From assembly GCF_012273895.1 (NCBI RefSeq), contig NC_052104.1, positions 5,766,001 to 5,830,000 of the forward strand: 64,000 nt of DNA, in the 5' to 3' direction. The position numbers and the translations under genes were made by a program. Each line of letters starts with the position of its first letter. Positions within the stretch are counted from its first letter, which is position 1. Below, piece after piece: positions 25,236 to 36,860 of this stretch. The stretch comes from Zerene cesonia (taxonomy: Eukaryota > Arthropoda > Insecta > Lepidoptera > Pieridae). The notes under the pieces were generated by a model. The model searched no databases. It worked only from the letters and a program-made list of their open reading frames with translations, and had not been told where the DNA came from.

Positions 25236-25581
25236 TTTATAATAAAACAAATACATCATAAAGTGAGATCTAAGAGAAAACCAAGGCTGGAAGCCGGTAT
25301 ATATACCACCTGGTACAGATTTTACAAATATTATAAGTTTTTGTGTATTTTTTGTTATAGGTCTTATTTACATAGATATTTGCTATTGGATATATCCAAT
25401 ACACAACATTATAATGTTGTTGGAAGACAATCATATAAATGAACACAAGTAACTAGCTTTTATTTCAGTTTAAAAAGAAAATCTCTACATCAGCTACAAA
25501 TGTCTTCAAATTTATTCGAATGGATAATTTTATTCTTTTCAAGGTAATTTTTCTATTTGCTCTGATGCTCAACATTATCTA

Positions 25582-25795
25582 TCCTCACTAATATTACAAA
25601 TGCGCAAGTGTTTTTGTTTGTTTGTCTTTTATTTCAAGTCACATTGGAGCCAGAGAGGGAAAACCACGGTATGATTTTTTTTGTCTGAAAATAGTTTTGT
25701 ATAGAGAATATAAGCTTTTTATACCACACTGAAACATCTCGTGTCCATGGGAATTTTCAGTGTTTATTCGAGCGAAATCACGGGCGGAAAGCTAG
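25582..25795 (+). mobile_element. Short Helitron-like non-autonomous element
   Basis: Starts TCCTCACTAATATTACAAATGCG, of the same family as TCCTACTAATATTATAAATGC found elsewhere in the window, and ends AAAGCTAG. The base before is A and the base after is T, as expected for Helitron insertion between A and T. There are no terminal inverted repeats, no target duplication and no coding capacity. It resembles the Lep1-type Helitrons abundant in Lepidoptera. It is older and more diverged than the other copies here. Confidence 0.6.
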
Positions 25796-28700
25796 TCTTT
25801 AATAAAACAGACAAATGATTCAAATTATCCTCAACGCAACTTGAATTCCCCGCAAAACGCATAAAACAAACACAATCAAATCGGAACATCTGAAACGTAC
25901 AATAATAGCCGTCCAGTGAATCAGAATGTGCTGATCTGAACGACTATAGGCCAATAACAGAGAGGCGACTTCCTGTGCTGTGTATCAGTGCCGGTGCGTC
26001 TATCACACTATACGAGCCGTTGAATGCGTCTTACTCTACTTTTATCGCTCGTATCAGTCATAAAATGCTAATGAACGAGCACTTCGAACCAAACATCCGA
26101 GCACAAGATTCATATGACGTTATAAAACGTAACCCGAAGTCGACACTTCGTTGGAAACGTAATCGTAATCGCCCATGCGCTTTCAAAACATCGCGGGTAA
26201 CACGACCGTCTGAATGGCCGCTAAGATAGCTCGATGTTTTCCAAAGCTCTTTTAACATGCGACCGAGATTATAGGAGGGAAATGTGTGCCGATTTTCAAC
26301 GGATTTAAAAATCCGTAGGTTAATTGTGATAACCGCTTATACGATAAACGAAACGGGATAAATTTACGCATATCAAAAGTTTCATAAGTGTGATGCATGC
26401 TTGTTACTTCGATATACGTAAATAACCTCTTTACAAGTGGAATAGATAATTCCGAAATACCTTAATAACAAAGATCTAATAGAAAAATTACTCGGATAGA
26501 TAAAATGTTACACGTCACATCTGCTCGTAGTCAGTATTAACATTTCAAAAAATTCATATGGATCGATTAAGTTACATATGGTAGACTTTGAGGATAATCT
26601 ATAATGTTGTGGTAGGTTAGGATTTTTTTACCATGTATATATTTTATTGAAATAAAATAGTGCGTATTGATAATTCTAACGTTTTATGAGCAATACTCAT
26701 TTTGAACACGAATTTTATAGATATCGTTAAACATCGCCAATATCACTCAATAAAATTAAGTAAATAGCTCATGTTATTGTGTGAATGAATTCGACTTCTA
26801 ATAAATATTTATAAGTATTAAAACGCAACGGATATTGTTATATCGGTACGTATCCTTCTAAAACAGGTTGTTAAAGTCAATGAAGTAATTCCACATTTTT
26901 TTCATGGAATTAGCATTAATATACATTGTTTTTATCTTTTTAATGAAAAATAAAATCACACAGAATGACTAAACAAGTTTTATTATTTACTGTTTTTATC
27001 AACTGGTAACTCTTTACAAAAACCAATTTATCTTTAAGCATTACATCTAACGCCTTAGTCATTTTATGTCTGCATATTTTAAAATTTCAATAAATGATTT
27101 CTATAATCAATAAAATTTTAAACCAGACTTTTTGCTGTCGGTGTGTTATCTTAACAATAAGCGTTAATCCTTTCAAGGATTCGTAAAAGGCGCTTTAACA
27201 ATATTTAGTTATTCTAAAATGGTATGTGACATATAATACTGAGCGTAAATGTTTTTGTGACTCTTGAAATGCGTTATCGTTGAATGATGGAGTCATTTTT
27301 AAAAATAAAACCCGCCTCTCCTCGTGTCACGAGAATAAACGACCACCTCGCATTAATAAATTATCAAAATAAACTTTCTTTACACAGCTTTCGTATGTGT
27401 GTTTGGGCTTATTTTAAACATGGATTAAATAATATTTAATAGAATCAAGTACGTTGTTAAGAGCAGCAATTGGTTGTTTTAAACATCCTGTTATTGCATT
27501 AACACGTGGTAAGTTAATGTAAACAAAGACGACTAAAAATTCGAGGGTAAGGCATTCGTTTCCGTTTATCCGAAATACTGCTGAGATGGCTTTGTGTTTA
27601 TGATAAGGGAATAGACGTAACGAGCCATTTTATTTATGAGATCGTAACAGTAATTCTGAATAGGAAAGGTTACACTACTTTTATCTTATTGATTGTTATT
27701 AGATGATAATTGAGTTCCACTACTAATATAATGTAAAACAAATCAAAGGAAATAACTTTTGAATACGATTGCTCGGTTATGGGAGCTTTTGGTATATAAA
27801 ATTAATACTACCTACGTGTTAGTAATTAATTGAATATTTTTACGCTTCTTTTTATTTGCTCCCCCCAAAATATCATTACACTCAACCTAGAGTAGTAATA
27901 AGCTGTGTTGTGAATAGGTAATCTTAAGAATGCAGTGTTCTTCGTTTTAAAATAAATGAGATAAGTGAACCCTCACTTTAAAGTATGATCAAGTGAGTTT
28001 GCTATTACATATGAAACTTCTTTGTTTATGTTTCAACATAAAATACCATTGCAATAAAATTCTGAAATGAATTCTAAACATTTTAATGAAAGCGACTTTA
28101 ATTACAACACAAGAGACAAAGTTAATTATTCCATTGCAATGGGCATCAGTCTGCACGTTTTATTTGTCAAAATAACTTCTGCTTCCAGCATATCGCATGA
28201 AAGAGGGACCCCGCTACTGGTATTGATTTTTTCAAACAGTTTTACGTTTAAGCGAATAGAGTCGAAAATGTAATGTATTTTGCCTGGCAGTGGACATAAT
28301 GCGTTTTAACGACTGCAACTGGTCGCATGAAACGACTATTGCAATGCTGAAGGTAGAGATTTTTGCTAATGTAAAGCTATACTGAAAAAGAGACATTAAT
28401 GTGCGATTTTTGTATTATTTTATTAAAAATTTATTCTTTATTATAATCCATTTTACTGTATTATAGTGATATGAATTTCAGATCTAGAGCACAACGAAAA
28501 CATTATTAGTCAATTTCTCTGTAGAGTCTACGTTCCTAAAATTTAATTGAACATGCCATAATTCAGTCCTATGCGTAATTAAGTTACATTATTCTATCTC
28601 TTAGGTAAACAACTACATAGTTGAGACAAATGTAAATAATTTCCAATTAAGACAGTGTGACATTCGCGCATAAATTAAGCATAAACAGTTGCACCTTGCA

Positions 28701-30222
28701 TCAGCGCATAAGAAAACAGTTATAAAATATGCAAAATACTGTTAATTGCTGTCTTAATTATTACTTAATTATCAAATACTAAATAAGCGAATATGCAAAA
28801 TGGGCTAGGGAAATAGTTTGTAGATAGGCTGTACAGTAGCTGTGTAGTATTTTGTAAATTGTATGTATTCTATTAAATTTTTGTTGGTATTACTAATAAA
28901 TATTGAAATAAGCAAGCATTCCAAATACATATATATTATTAAATATACAAATAATAGGCAATATACTATAGGCACACAAAGATATGTGATTTTGAATTTT
29001 CTATTAACTTTATATCATACATACAATTTCATTATTATTAAATAATGCTTCAATATAAATTAATTACACTGAGATAATTTCTGTACACTTTTATCAAATT
29101 ACGTACCATACGAATATAATAAATTGATTCACGTAGGTAAGTAATTATAATGGAAACATTCAGACTAATTAAATCGAATATTATGTGTCATTCTAGATAT
29201 CACATGACCCGTTTATCTGGGATAAAGTCATCAATTTCAATAATAGTTGTCATAACAGCACAATGTATAATGTAATAGTATAATAAATAGCATTTATAAC
29301 TGTAATAAATGTGCAGTGATCTACAATTCAGTGTCCACTGTTCAGGCATAGGCTTTTATTAATAATTAGGTTGTCCATGAAAGCAGTTAGCTCTTATCAA
29401 ATTATATTTCTTAACTAACTCAGTTTATCGCATTTTATTAAGCTATGCGCGGTTTCACGTTAATTTAGCGCCTTGATTATTTGATTAAATAACTATATTA
29501 TGTGTAAAATTAAAACGGTGCGTTTTTTGTAATGTAAAGTCTAGTTAAGTAAAGGAATCAAATATTATATAGTTTTTAATGCAGTTGAGCGCAATATATT
29601 TTAACATTGTTCCTTTATATACTATATACGCATATATAATGTGTAACAATGTCAGTGCATAAGTGCATACGATGTAGTTTGTATGAGGCAATGACCCTGT
29701 TAACATTAAATCAGCCTGTCAACACTTGTTAGTTCGTTTGTGAGTCCGTTGATGACGTGTTCATATTGGTAGAAGTATGTAACGCTACACGCCTAAGTTT
29801 AACAATATGTAAATAACCCTATAAAGGAATAAAGGAAAGCGCTTATCAGATTTTAGATTTTATAGGAACAAAATAAACATGACATACTCTAAAGGCTTAA
29901 TCGCAGAAGTTATGAAAATTAAATTTTATGATCAATAAAATAGATACCTACTGTAATACATTCATTTCGTAAGATTCTATACAAGTTACAATACCTACCT
30001 ACTCGAATCGTGTGCTTTGAAACGTTGAGTTTATTAGTAATAGTATTGTTTATGAATATGATATCATCGGTCGCCTTATTAACAGTGAAATCTCAGTAAT
30101 CGTAGGATCCATTTTAATCTCCGCTTTTCTCCATTACAAATTGTATCGTTTCGTTATATCAGAAAATATGTTTATATTACGCTCACAATTCTCTATTAGT
30201 ATTCAGCATCAAGATGAATACG

Positions 30223-30248
30223 TGACGTCAGCCAGGGGCAGATCAAAG
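30223..30248. promoter_or_regulatory. CRE plus TCF/LEF-type site pair
   Basis: A full palindromic CRE, TGACGTCA (30223-30230), is followed within 20 bp by AGATCAAAG, matching the TCF/LEF consensus in reverse. In the Drosophila Ubx midgut enhancer, Dpp and Wingless inputs act through CRE/Mad and dTCF sites. A similar arrangement in an abd-A intron is suggestive, but the function is inferred. Confidence 0.3.
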
Positions 30249-33200
30249 ATCATTCTGACATGCTACTGTACATACTTGTTAGGTTTTGAAATTAGGGCTG
30301 CCTCCGAAGTCCTTTGAATTAAAAATAAATAATAAAGTGTTCTACAAAATAAAATATTACCACTAAAATAACACACAAAATTTAGATTTTATAACTAGGT
30401 AATTAGCAAGGTAAGGTAAGGTAAGGTATTAGAATTGCAAAAATATATAATTTACAGTTACAAACTTATAAAAAATCGTTTAATGCTATAATCACCTAGT
30501 GGAAGTTAAGTTTCAGATGAAAGTTGAAAATAATAAATAAGAAATGCGCAAAAAGTGCAATGCAAGTTCATTTCTTTTTTTATTATATACACATTTAAAA
30601 ATATGCACGAAATATCAGACATATCGCCGGCAAACCTTATAATTTTAAATAGCGGGCAATGTTAAATGTGAATAGTTTTTAAAATGTATATTTTGAGCGA
30701 TATTTTATTATTTATGGCGCATTTTCAGACAGCCCTGGTCTCATGGCAATGTCCATCGCGAAGCGGAGCACAGAACAACATTGTGATGATTTAACTGGCG
30801 CTCACAACGAGCAAAAATAGTCCTTTCCGACTCGAACAAGCTTGAAATATTAGCTTTGTAGTCAAATAAATTCCCATATCTCCACTTACGGCCCTTTTCC
30901 TGCCCCCGTCCTCGCTAGAAAAGTCTATTTACAGTAACAAGTTCACACGTCTACTAAATTGTAGAAAGGCGTTTCTTGCGAATTAATATCCGCTCTCGTT
31001 AAAGGGCACACAATTTTTTGAAACGTAAATATTTCATCTTATCAAAATCTTGTTTAAAAAAACGTCTAGGTTTATATAAGAATGCGTTGACGATTCTTTT
31101 TGGCATATAAACCGTTATTTAAATTTACATTTACATGAAATTAATGTACATGAAATGTATGTGCAATAATAAATACATAACATAAACGTAATTACATTAC
31201 CCATTTTAAATGTGTAATGACTGTACTTAATTGGATTTATATTGTTCATAAAAATTAAAGTGTCTGCGAAATTATTTTGATAATTTAAAGCATTTTAAAG
31301 CTTTAATTTGATTAAGCTCAATCACTCTTTTATTTAATACGTAATAATAAGTAACAAATGATTTTACAAATGATTTTTAAATTTCTTGTTTAATTACCTT
31401 TCATTACAGAGAATCATATAAGTTATTATGTAAAAAATAATTGAAATTAAATGAAACTACTGTAGTTACGTGTGAACACTAAAAATTGTCCCATTGTGGT
31501 CAATAACAACAATCGGGTCTTGTAACATTGCCTTTAGCCATTCCAGGAGTCGCTTAGCTTTACTTGCTCCATAAATAACCCTCTTACCGGACAAACGTTG
31601 ACATAATTCACATATGACCCTTACGATCCACCGGACTTACATTAATCAAATGGTATAGAACTGGTTTTATACAAAGGTGGGCAGGTTATACAAAATTAAA
31701 TAAAATAATAAATAAGCGAGAACATTCTGTGAGATTTATTCGAAGAAAAAAGGGACGCAAGAGCCGGGTCTTGTCGCTGTATATTATGTTCGCTTGTGTC
31801 GGCTCACGATATACGCCTCTAATTAATGCTACGACGTTGTCTTCCAAGATATATTGTCTTTGCCGCGATCCTTTTAAAACGCTCTCTTAAAATTCTGAGA
31901 TTAGAAATAAATAAAACAACCGATACAATTTAAATTAAATTTATCAAGGGTCAACATTCAACTTATTCCATGGGATTCATCTTTTATTTTGAAGTAGTCT
32001 AGTTCGTGATTTCTTTTTGAAAAGCTCGTTTTAAACTTGCGACTTAATCGATTCCCTAAAAAGAGGTCGATTCAACAAACTCATACATGGAGCAAATTCT
32101 CCAATCTACAAAGCTTTCGAAATAATGGAACCCAGCTGACGGGTAGGGAGGTGTCTTCGCCTGTTGTCATGGCGACCGTGCGAAGGGTGGCCAACCTGCC
32201 TCGCTAACACATTACAAGCGCTAACAAAAAGCAAATAAATCCACCCCAACTCACAAGTAAAATTAGGCTCTATGTTGTGTACCGGAAGGACCGTTTTAAA
32301 ATATCGGTTGTTATCATTTATGACCTTTCTCTTTTGATTGTTTAATCGGGACGCGTGTATTGTATTTTGGGTTCCATCTTTGCTTTTTAAATTTAGAATA
32401 GATATCTCCATCTCATTTACTCGCATTGCAATCTATATATTTATCGTCCTCAACCGCACTCTTATAATTGTTTCATTTCTGTTTATGACATTTTAAATAG
32501 TTTTTAAGTTTGTATAGAAATGACCATCAGCAATAAATGTAAAATTGAAGCAGTAAAAATGCAGCTACGCTAATTTATTGCTCATATAAAATGCGGTTTC
32601 CAGATTCTGTTGGATAAAGTGATTTATTCATTGCATATTTATTTCCATATTAAAATTGCGGATTAGCTGTACCGTGTAAAAATGTGGTCAATTAAAGTGT
32701 AACTCAGTAAACGGTAATTTTAATTAAACGGAAGTTGCTTCTTGAAAAGACATCCTTTGTTCTTGCATTACATTGTAAGATGTAAAATCATGAAATTAAA
32801 TTAATTTTTTGCCTCTATGGATAGAATAAATTTTCCTCTTCAATGTTATTGCTTCTGTTACCCCAAATAGGTATCTTATTTTTTGCTAATGCAAGAAGTG
32901 CATGTGTTACAGGTAAAATCCATATTTCGTTAGAATGTAATTTCTCTAGTTAGAACCTAGTTCTTATAATCAAAACGCGTTTTTTACAAGACAGGTCAGT
33001 TAAATATGTTTTATCTGAGGTTTTATTGGAATTCATATTATTAATATAATAAATTGGATATGTAGGTAAGGATAATTTTATTATTTAAAAATTGAAATCT
33101 TACTTAATTTTATGTATATAGATAGATATACTATATAAACAGAAAGCACATTGTTACAAACAAAATAGTTATGTTAATCCATTAGTCACGTCTGGGCATC

Positions 33201-34250
33201 CTAAATTGCTACCTAAGTTATTCAGGTAAGGTTCTGTATACACGACCGGACATTCCAAAGCGCTTCGTTCGTTGGTCCGCTATCAATTATACACGTAGGG
33301 AAGACTATTTATCTTACCTTATTTATTGAACAACTCAAAAACCTGTTTCACTGTGGTCTTCATAAGGAATTTTTTCACAGTGTAAACATGGGTTTATAAT
33401 TTTATGTTTATTATGTAAAATGAATGTGAATTAAATTAATTTTTGATGAAGGAAAAATAATTTATTGATGAACCGGTTAGATATAAAACTGACAGAAAAA
33501 CTGTTCGTTTAATAATATTACACGTATATATACCTACGATATAAAAACTTTTATCGATGGTTATGTTAAGAAATCTTTAAAAAGATTGACGTCGAAACGT
33601 TGGACGGTAAAGTATCAGTTTGTGAAATCGGGTCTACACTAAAATCTTCAACTAGTTGCTTCTTTCTTAAAGTAAAGGGTTAAAACTTTCACGGATTCTA
33701 AGAAAACGTTTTTATCTCGCTTTACACAAAGAGACACCTTACAATGCATTAGAAAGTTGCGCAACCCTTCCTCGCCGAGACGCCTTATAGAGCTTTCTGT
33801 TTAGAAATCTCCTATTGTGATTTTTGGACCATTAAATGCCTTTAACCCTTTCCGTTACTTTTTTAAACAACACCTTTTTGGGGACAATCGGCAACTAACG
33901 GACCGTGTATTTGTTTACGATACTGTCAAAAACTGTCAAGTCGTAAATTTTTTACATCAATTCTAAGCGTGTAAACTTAGACATTGAATCTACTATGAGG
34001 TTGGTCCCAGTAGCGGATACTCTAAAATTAACTTTTATGTAGCCATAAAATATTAATGAGACATTAAACTCAAAGAAGGTTTGGAAATGAAATTTAATGG
34101 TTTCCCAAAGCCTTTGCGAATCGAAGCCAATAAATAATATTCGTGATATATAGCAGTAATAAACGTTGCACCTTTCAAAAATGCTAAATATTTATATTTT
34201 ATTATAATATTTGTAGAATGACACATTAAATGGATGTTATTTATTTCCAG

Positions 34251-34648
34251 GTCCAAATGGTTGTCCACGGCGGAGGGGTCGACAGACTTACACAAGGTTC
34301 CAAACGCTAGAACTAGAAAAGGAATTTCATTTCAACCACTATTTGACACGCAGACGCAGGATAGAGATCGCCCACGCTCTGTGCCTCACAGAGCGACAAA
34401 TAAAAATATGGTTCCAGAATCGACGTATGAAGTTAAAGAAAGAATTGCGGGCTGTGAAAGAAATAAATGAACAGGCGCGCAGGGAACGAGAGGAACAAGA
34501 CAGAATGAAACAACAGCAGCAGGAGAAGCAGGCCAAGCTGGAGAGCCAGCACCACGGGCACCACGTGACCCACCACCACGACCCCATGAAAATGCCAATA
34601 GACAAGGGCTCCGGCGATATTCTCAAAGTGAATAAGGTGCCGACGTAA
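34251..34648 (+). CDS. abd-A: abd-A terminal coding exon (homeodomain)
   Basis: This exon is preceded by the acceptor TTATTTCCAG and begins GT, which completes Gly215. It encodes PNGCP, then a 60-residue Antp-class homeodomain (residues 221-280, bases 34268-34447) with the recognition helix KIWFQNRRMK, Gln50 and Asn51. His24, and Leu at the position where Antp has Trp (RMKLKKEL), fit Abd-A and Ubx rather than Antp. The following RAVKEINEQ is the UbdA-type motif shared by Ubx and Abd-A. Next come a Gln/Glu/Arg-rich stretch, a His-rich patch (HHGHHVTHHH) and the C-terminus VNKVPT. The TAA stop is at 34646-34648. The full protein is 346 residues, much shorter than the fly protein because the poly-Gln tail is missing. 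Translation must enter from upstream exons; the first in-exon ATG-type starts are not real starts. Confidence 0.97.
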
Positions 34649-35397
34649 GGCGCCCACGCATCGTGTAGCAAAATCCTGACTGATACTGTATCATAGTGTG
34701 AATACATGAATGGAAGTGTTACGTCCATGAGGACTCGCGGGTTGCGTTAGTCGATTCGTATCCACTAGTTTTATGTTTTGCGGCTGATTTAGTAGGAGTG
34801 TCGCCTCGTTGTGGAGGTGTTTCGTGACTTTTATTGTATTAATGTTCCTTTAGTGCGAAGGACTTGCCTCGGTGTCGTTCGCTGGTGGACAGGCTGGTGA
34901 TGTGCTTTAAGCATTTATTTTGTTGCCATAACCACACCATGTATTGCAATAATATTTTACTAAATTTACAAAGGTGTTAGTGTCGCTCTAAGATTAACTA
35001 TTTGGAGTGACTTTCGGTATTGTTAGTTAAGATTATGAATCTGTGAATCTCATAGTATTTATTACAGCAGCTACTCTTAAAACATTATGTTATTTCTTTT
35101 TATTATAGCTATTATAATATTATGTACATTTTGATGTATATTTTATTTGGCCGCTGCCCGTGGTCCAGTAACGTTAAAGATTCATCTCCACTATTTTGTG
35201 TTATTGTAAATTTTGTTGTATTTGTCAATCGGTTTCAGAAAGTTATTTTTATTTTAGATTGTGATTCAGTTCCGTTAGTTTAGTTCAGTGATTATTGTTG
35301 TTTATTTGATCGCGTAAATGTAATATGCAATTATCTATAATTATTATTACATAAATTACTAATTCCATAAGAACGTTAAACGTATATTTAAACAAAA

Positions 35398-36860
35398 ATA
35401 CGTATCAAAGTACAATTCCATGTGTAGGATTTTGTCGTAAAATCGTTTCTTGATCTTTCTTGGAAATATGCAATATTTTTTGACGATAAACATTCTACCT
35501 ATATAGAAAATGTCGAGTCCTAATCAATGAACAGGTTTCGATGATGATTACGACGTATTGTCCAAATAAGTCAGCAGTTCAAAATTATATACGTAACATT
35601 GATACATATAATAAACAATAATGTGTACTAAAGTAAAATTTTACATGTATCTTTAAAGTTGAATAGAATAAGTGTAATATATCTTAAACGTAAGTTCGAC
35701 TTTTTATGAAGTAATCTAGGTGTCATTTATACGATCTCCTTGTTCGTATTTTTGGGGACAGTTTGTTCGAAAAATATTATACAGATAGCATATAGCATCC
35801 GGCTTCAACTTTATCAAAATTTCAATTATTGACTCAAACGTGCTTCCAAAGTAATAAACATGTCTTTCACAAATTTTTAGGCAAAAGATTTTTCTTTTCG
35901 TTAGATACCTTTTTGAATACTTCACAATAATACTTAGTTTGCTTGTAATTCATATTGTGCCAAAATAAATTAGTAACTTTTTCATATCTCCTATCATCTC
36001 CTTAATTCGCGTCCCATTTAAGCATTAATATTTTTTAAAACGTAATATCAGAACAAATTTAGTAGTAAAAATTAGTGTTGATAGTCACCATTATACGTAA
36101 ATTATTGTCAGGGTAGAAATAATAAAAAATTAAATATAAAATAATATGTGTCGATATGAATACATTTGCTTCATTTTAATAATCATCTGTAAAATCAACT
36201 GTCCACTGTTTATACCATATTAATACTTACGGCCTATACATTTTCCTTAAATGACGACTAATATCGTGATATCATGTTATAGGCGTAAGAATTTCCGAAT
36301 CGTGTTTTCAATAATTCCAAGCCATTGTAGAATTAAAACCGATATAATATAGGATTAATGATTCACGCAATATAAACTATAAAATAGATTAAAAAAATAT
36401 TTTAAAACGTATTAAAAGGTTCATTTTTATTTTAAGTTTTCCAAAGGAATAATTTTTATGAAACAGTCTACGTATTATAAATATATTGAATGTATCGGCG
36501 ATCGATATGTGCAATAGTTTTATTCGAATTGGTTTATTCTATCGTCGTGTTTGGTGTAAGGTTGTCGTTAGTAGGTATATAAAATTAACAATATTCCATC
36601 TTTGAACGTGAATAAATCGAACAAAATGTACTTAACTTTGGTATGTGTAGGCTTTATAAATTATTATGCATAGTTGTAACTACCGTAGATACTGATAATT
36701 TTAAGCGTATAGAACCGGTGGAAGTATTTGATTGAAAACGCTTAATTGCATATTTAGTCTCGTTAAATACAAATGGATGAGAAGGTTGCTTATTAGAACA
36801 AGGGACGTACACAGTTACACACCGATATTTGAACAATTACAACGCAACGTGTGTATACGA
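35398..36860 (+). promoter_or_regulatory. Candidate miR-iab-8/iab-4 target sites in abd-A 3' UTR
   Basis: ATACGTA, the complement of the Drosophila miR-iab-8-5p seed, occurs at 35398-35404, at 35589-35596 (with a final A, an 8-mer) and at 36092-36099 approximately (8-mer). GTATACGA at 36853-36860 is an 8-mer match to miR-iab-4-5p. In flies these microRNAs repress Ubx and abd-A through such sites. The mature microRNA sequences used are recalled from Drosophila, and the microRNA locus itself was not seen in this window. Confidence 0.4.
35610..35615 (+). terminator. First AATAAA polyadenylation signal after abd-A
   Basis: This is the first canonical hexamer, about 960 nt after the stop codon. 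Other candidates follow at 35964, 36121 and 37660. AATAAA is common by chance in DNA this AT-rich, so usage is uncertain. Confidence 0.3.

Larger units (their letters stand above)
20335..34250 (+). other. abd-A: abd-A intron 2, second part (right contig)
   Basis: This is the 13.9 kb leading into the homeobox exon acceptor (TTATTTCCAG at 34241-34250). It contains a Helitron-like element (25582-25795), a hairpin (24754-24797), a small protein-like frame on the minus strand (25062-25235), and blocks that look like regulatory DNA. Those blocks are about 21750-21935 (GC-rich), 23265-23640, 25970-26230, 30215-30250 and 32090-32260 (GC-rich). AGGTA is repeated four times in tandem near 30408-30429. 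No other exon of abd-A was recognised. Confidence 0.6.

Noticed and set aside
34339..34728. Long minus-strand frames opposite the homeobox exon
   Set aside because: They are antisense shadows of the conserved homeodomain exon. Cys/Ser-rich translations are typical of reversed coding DNA.
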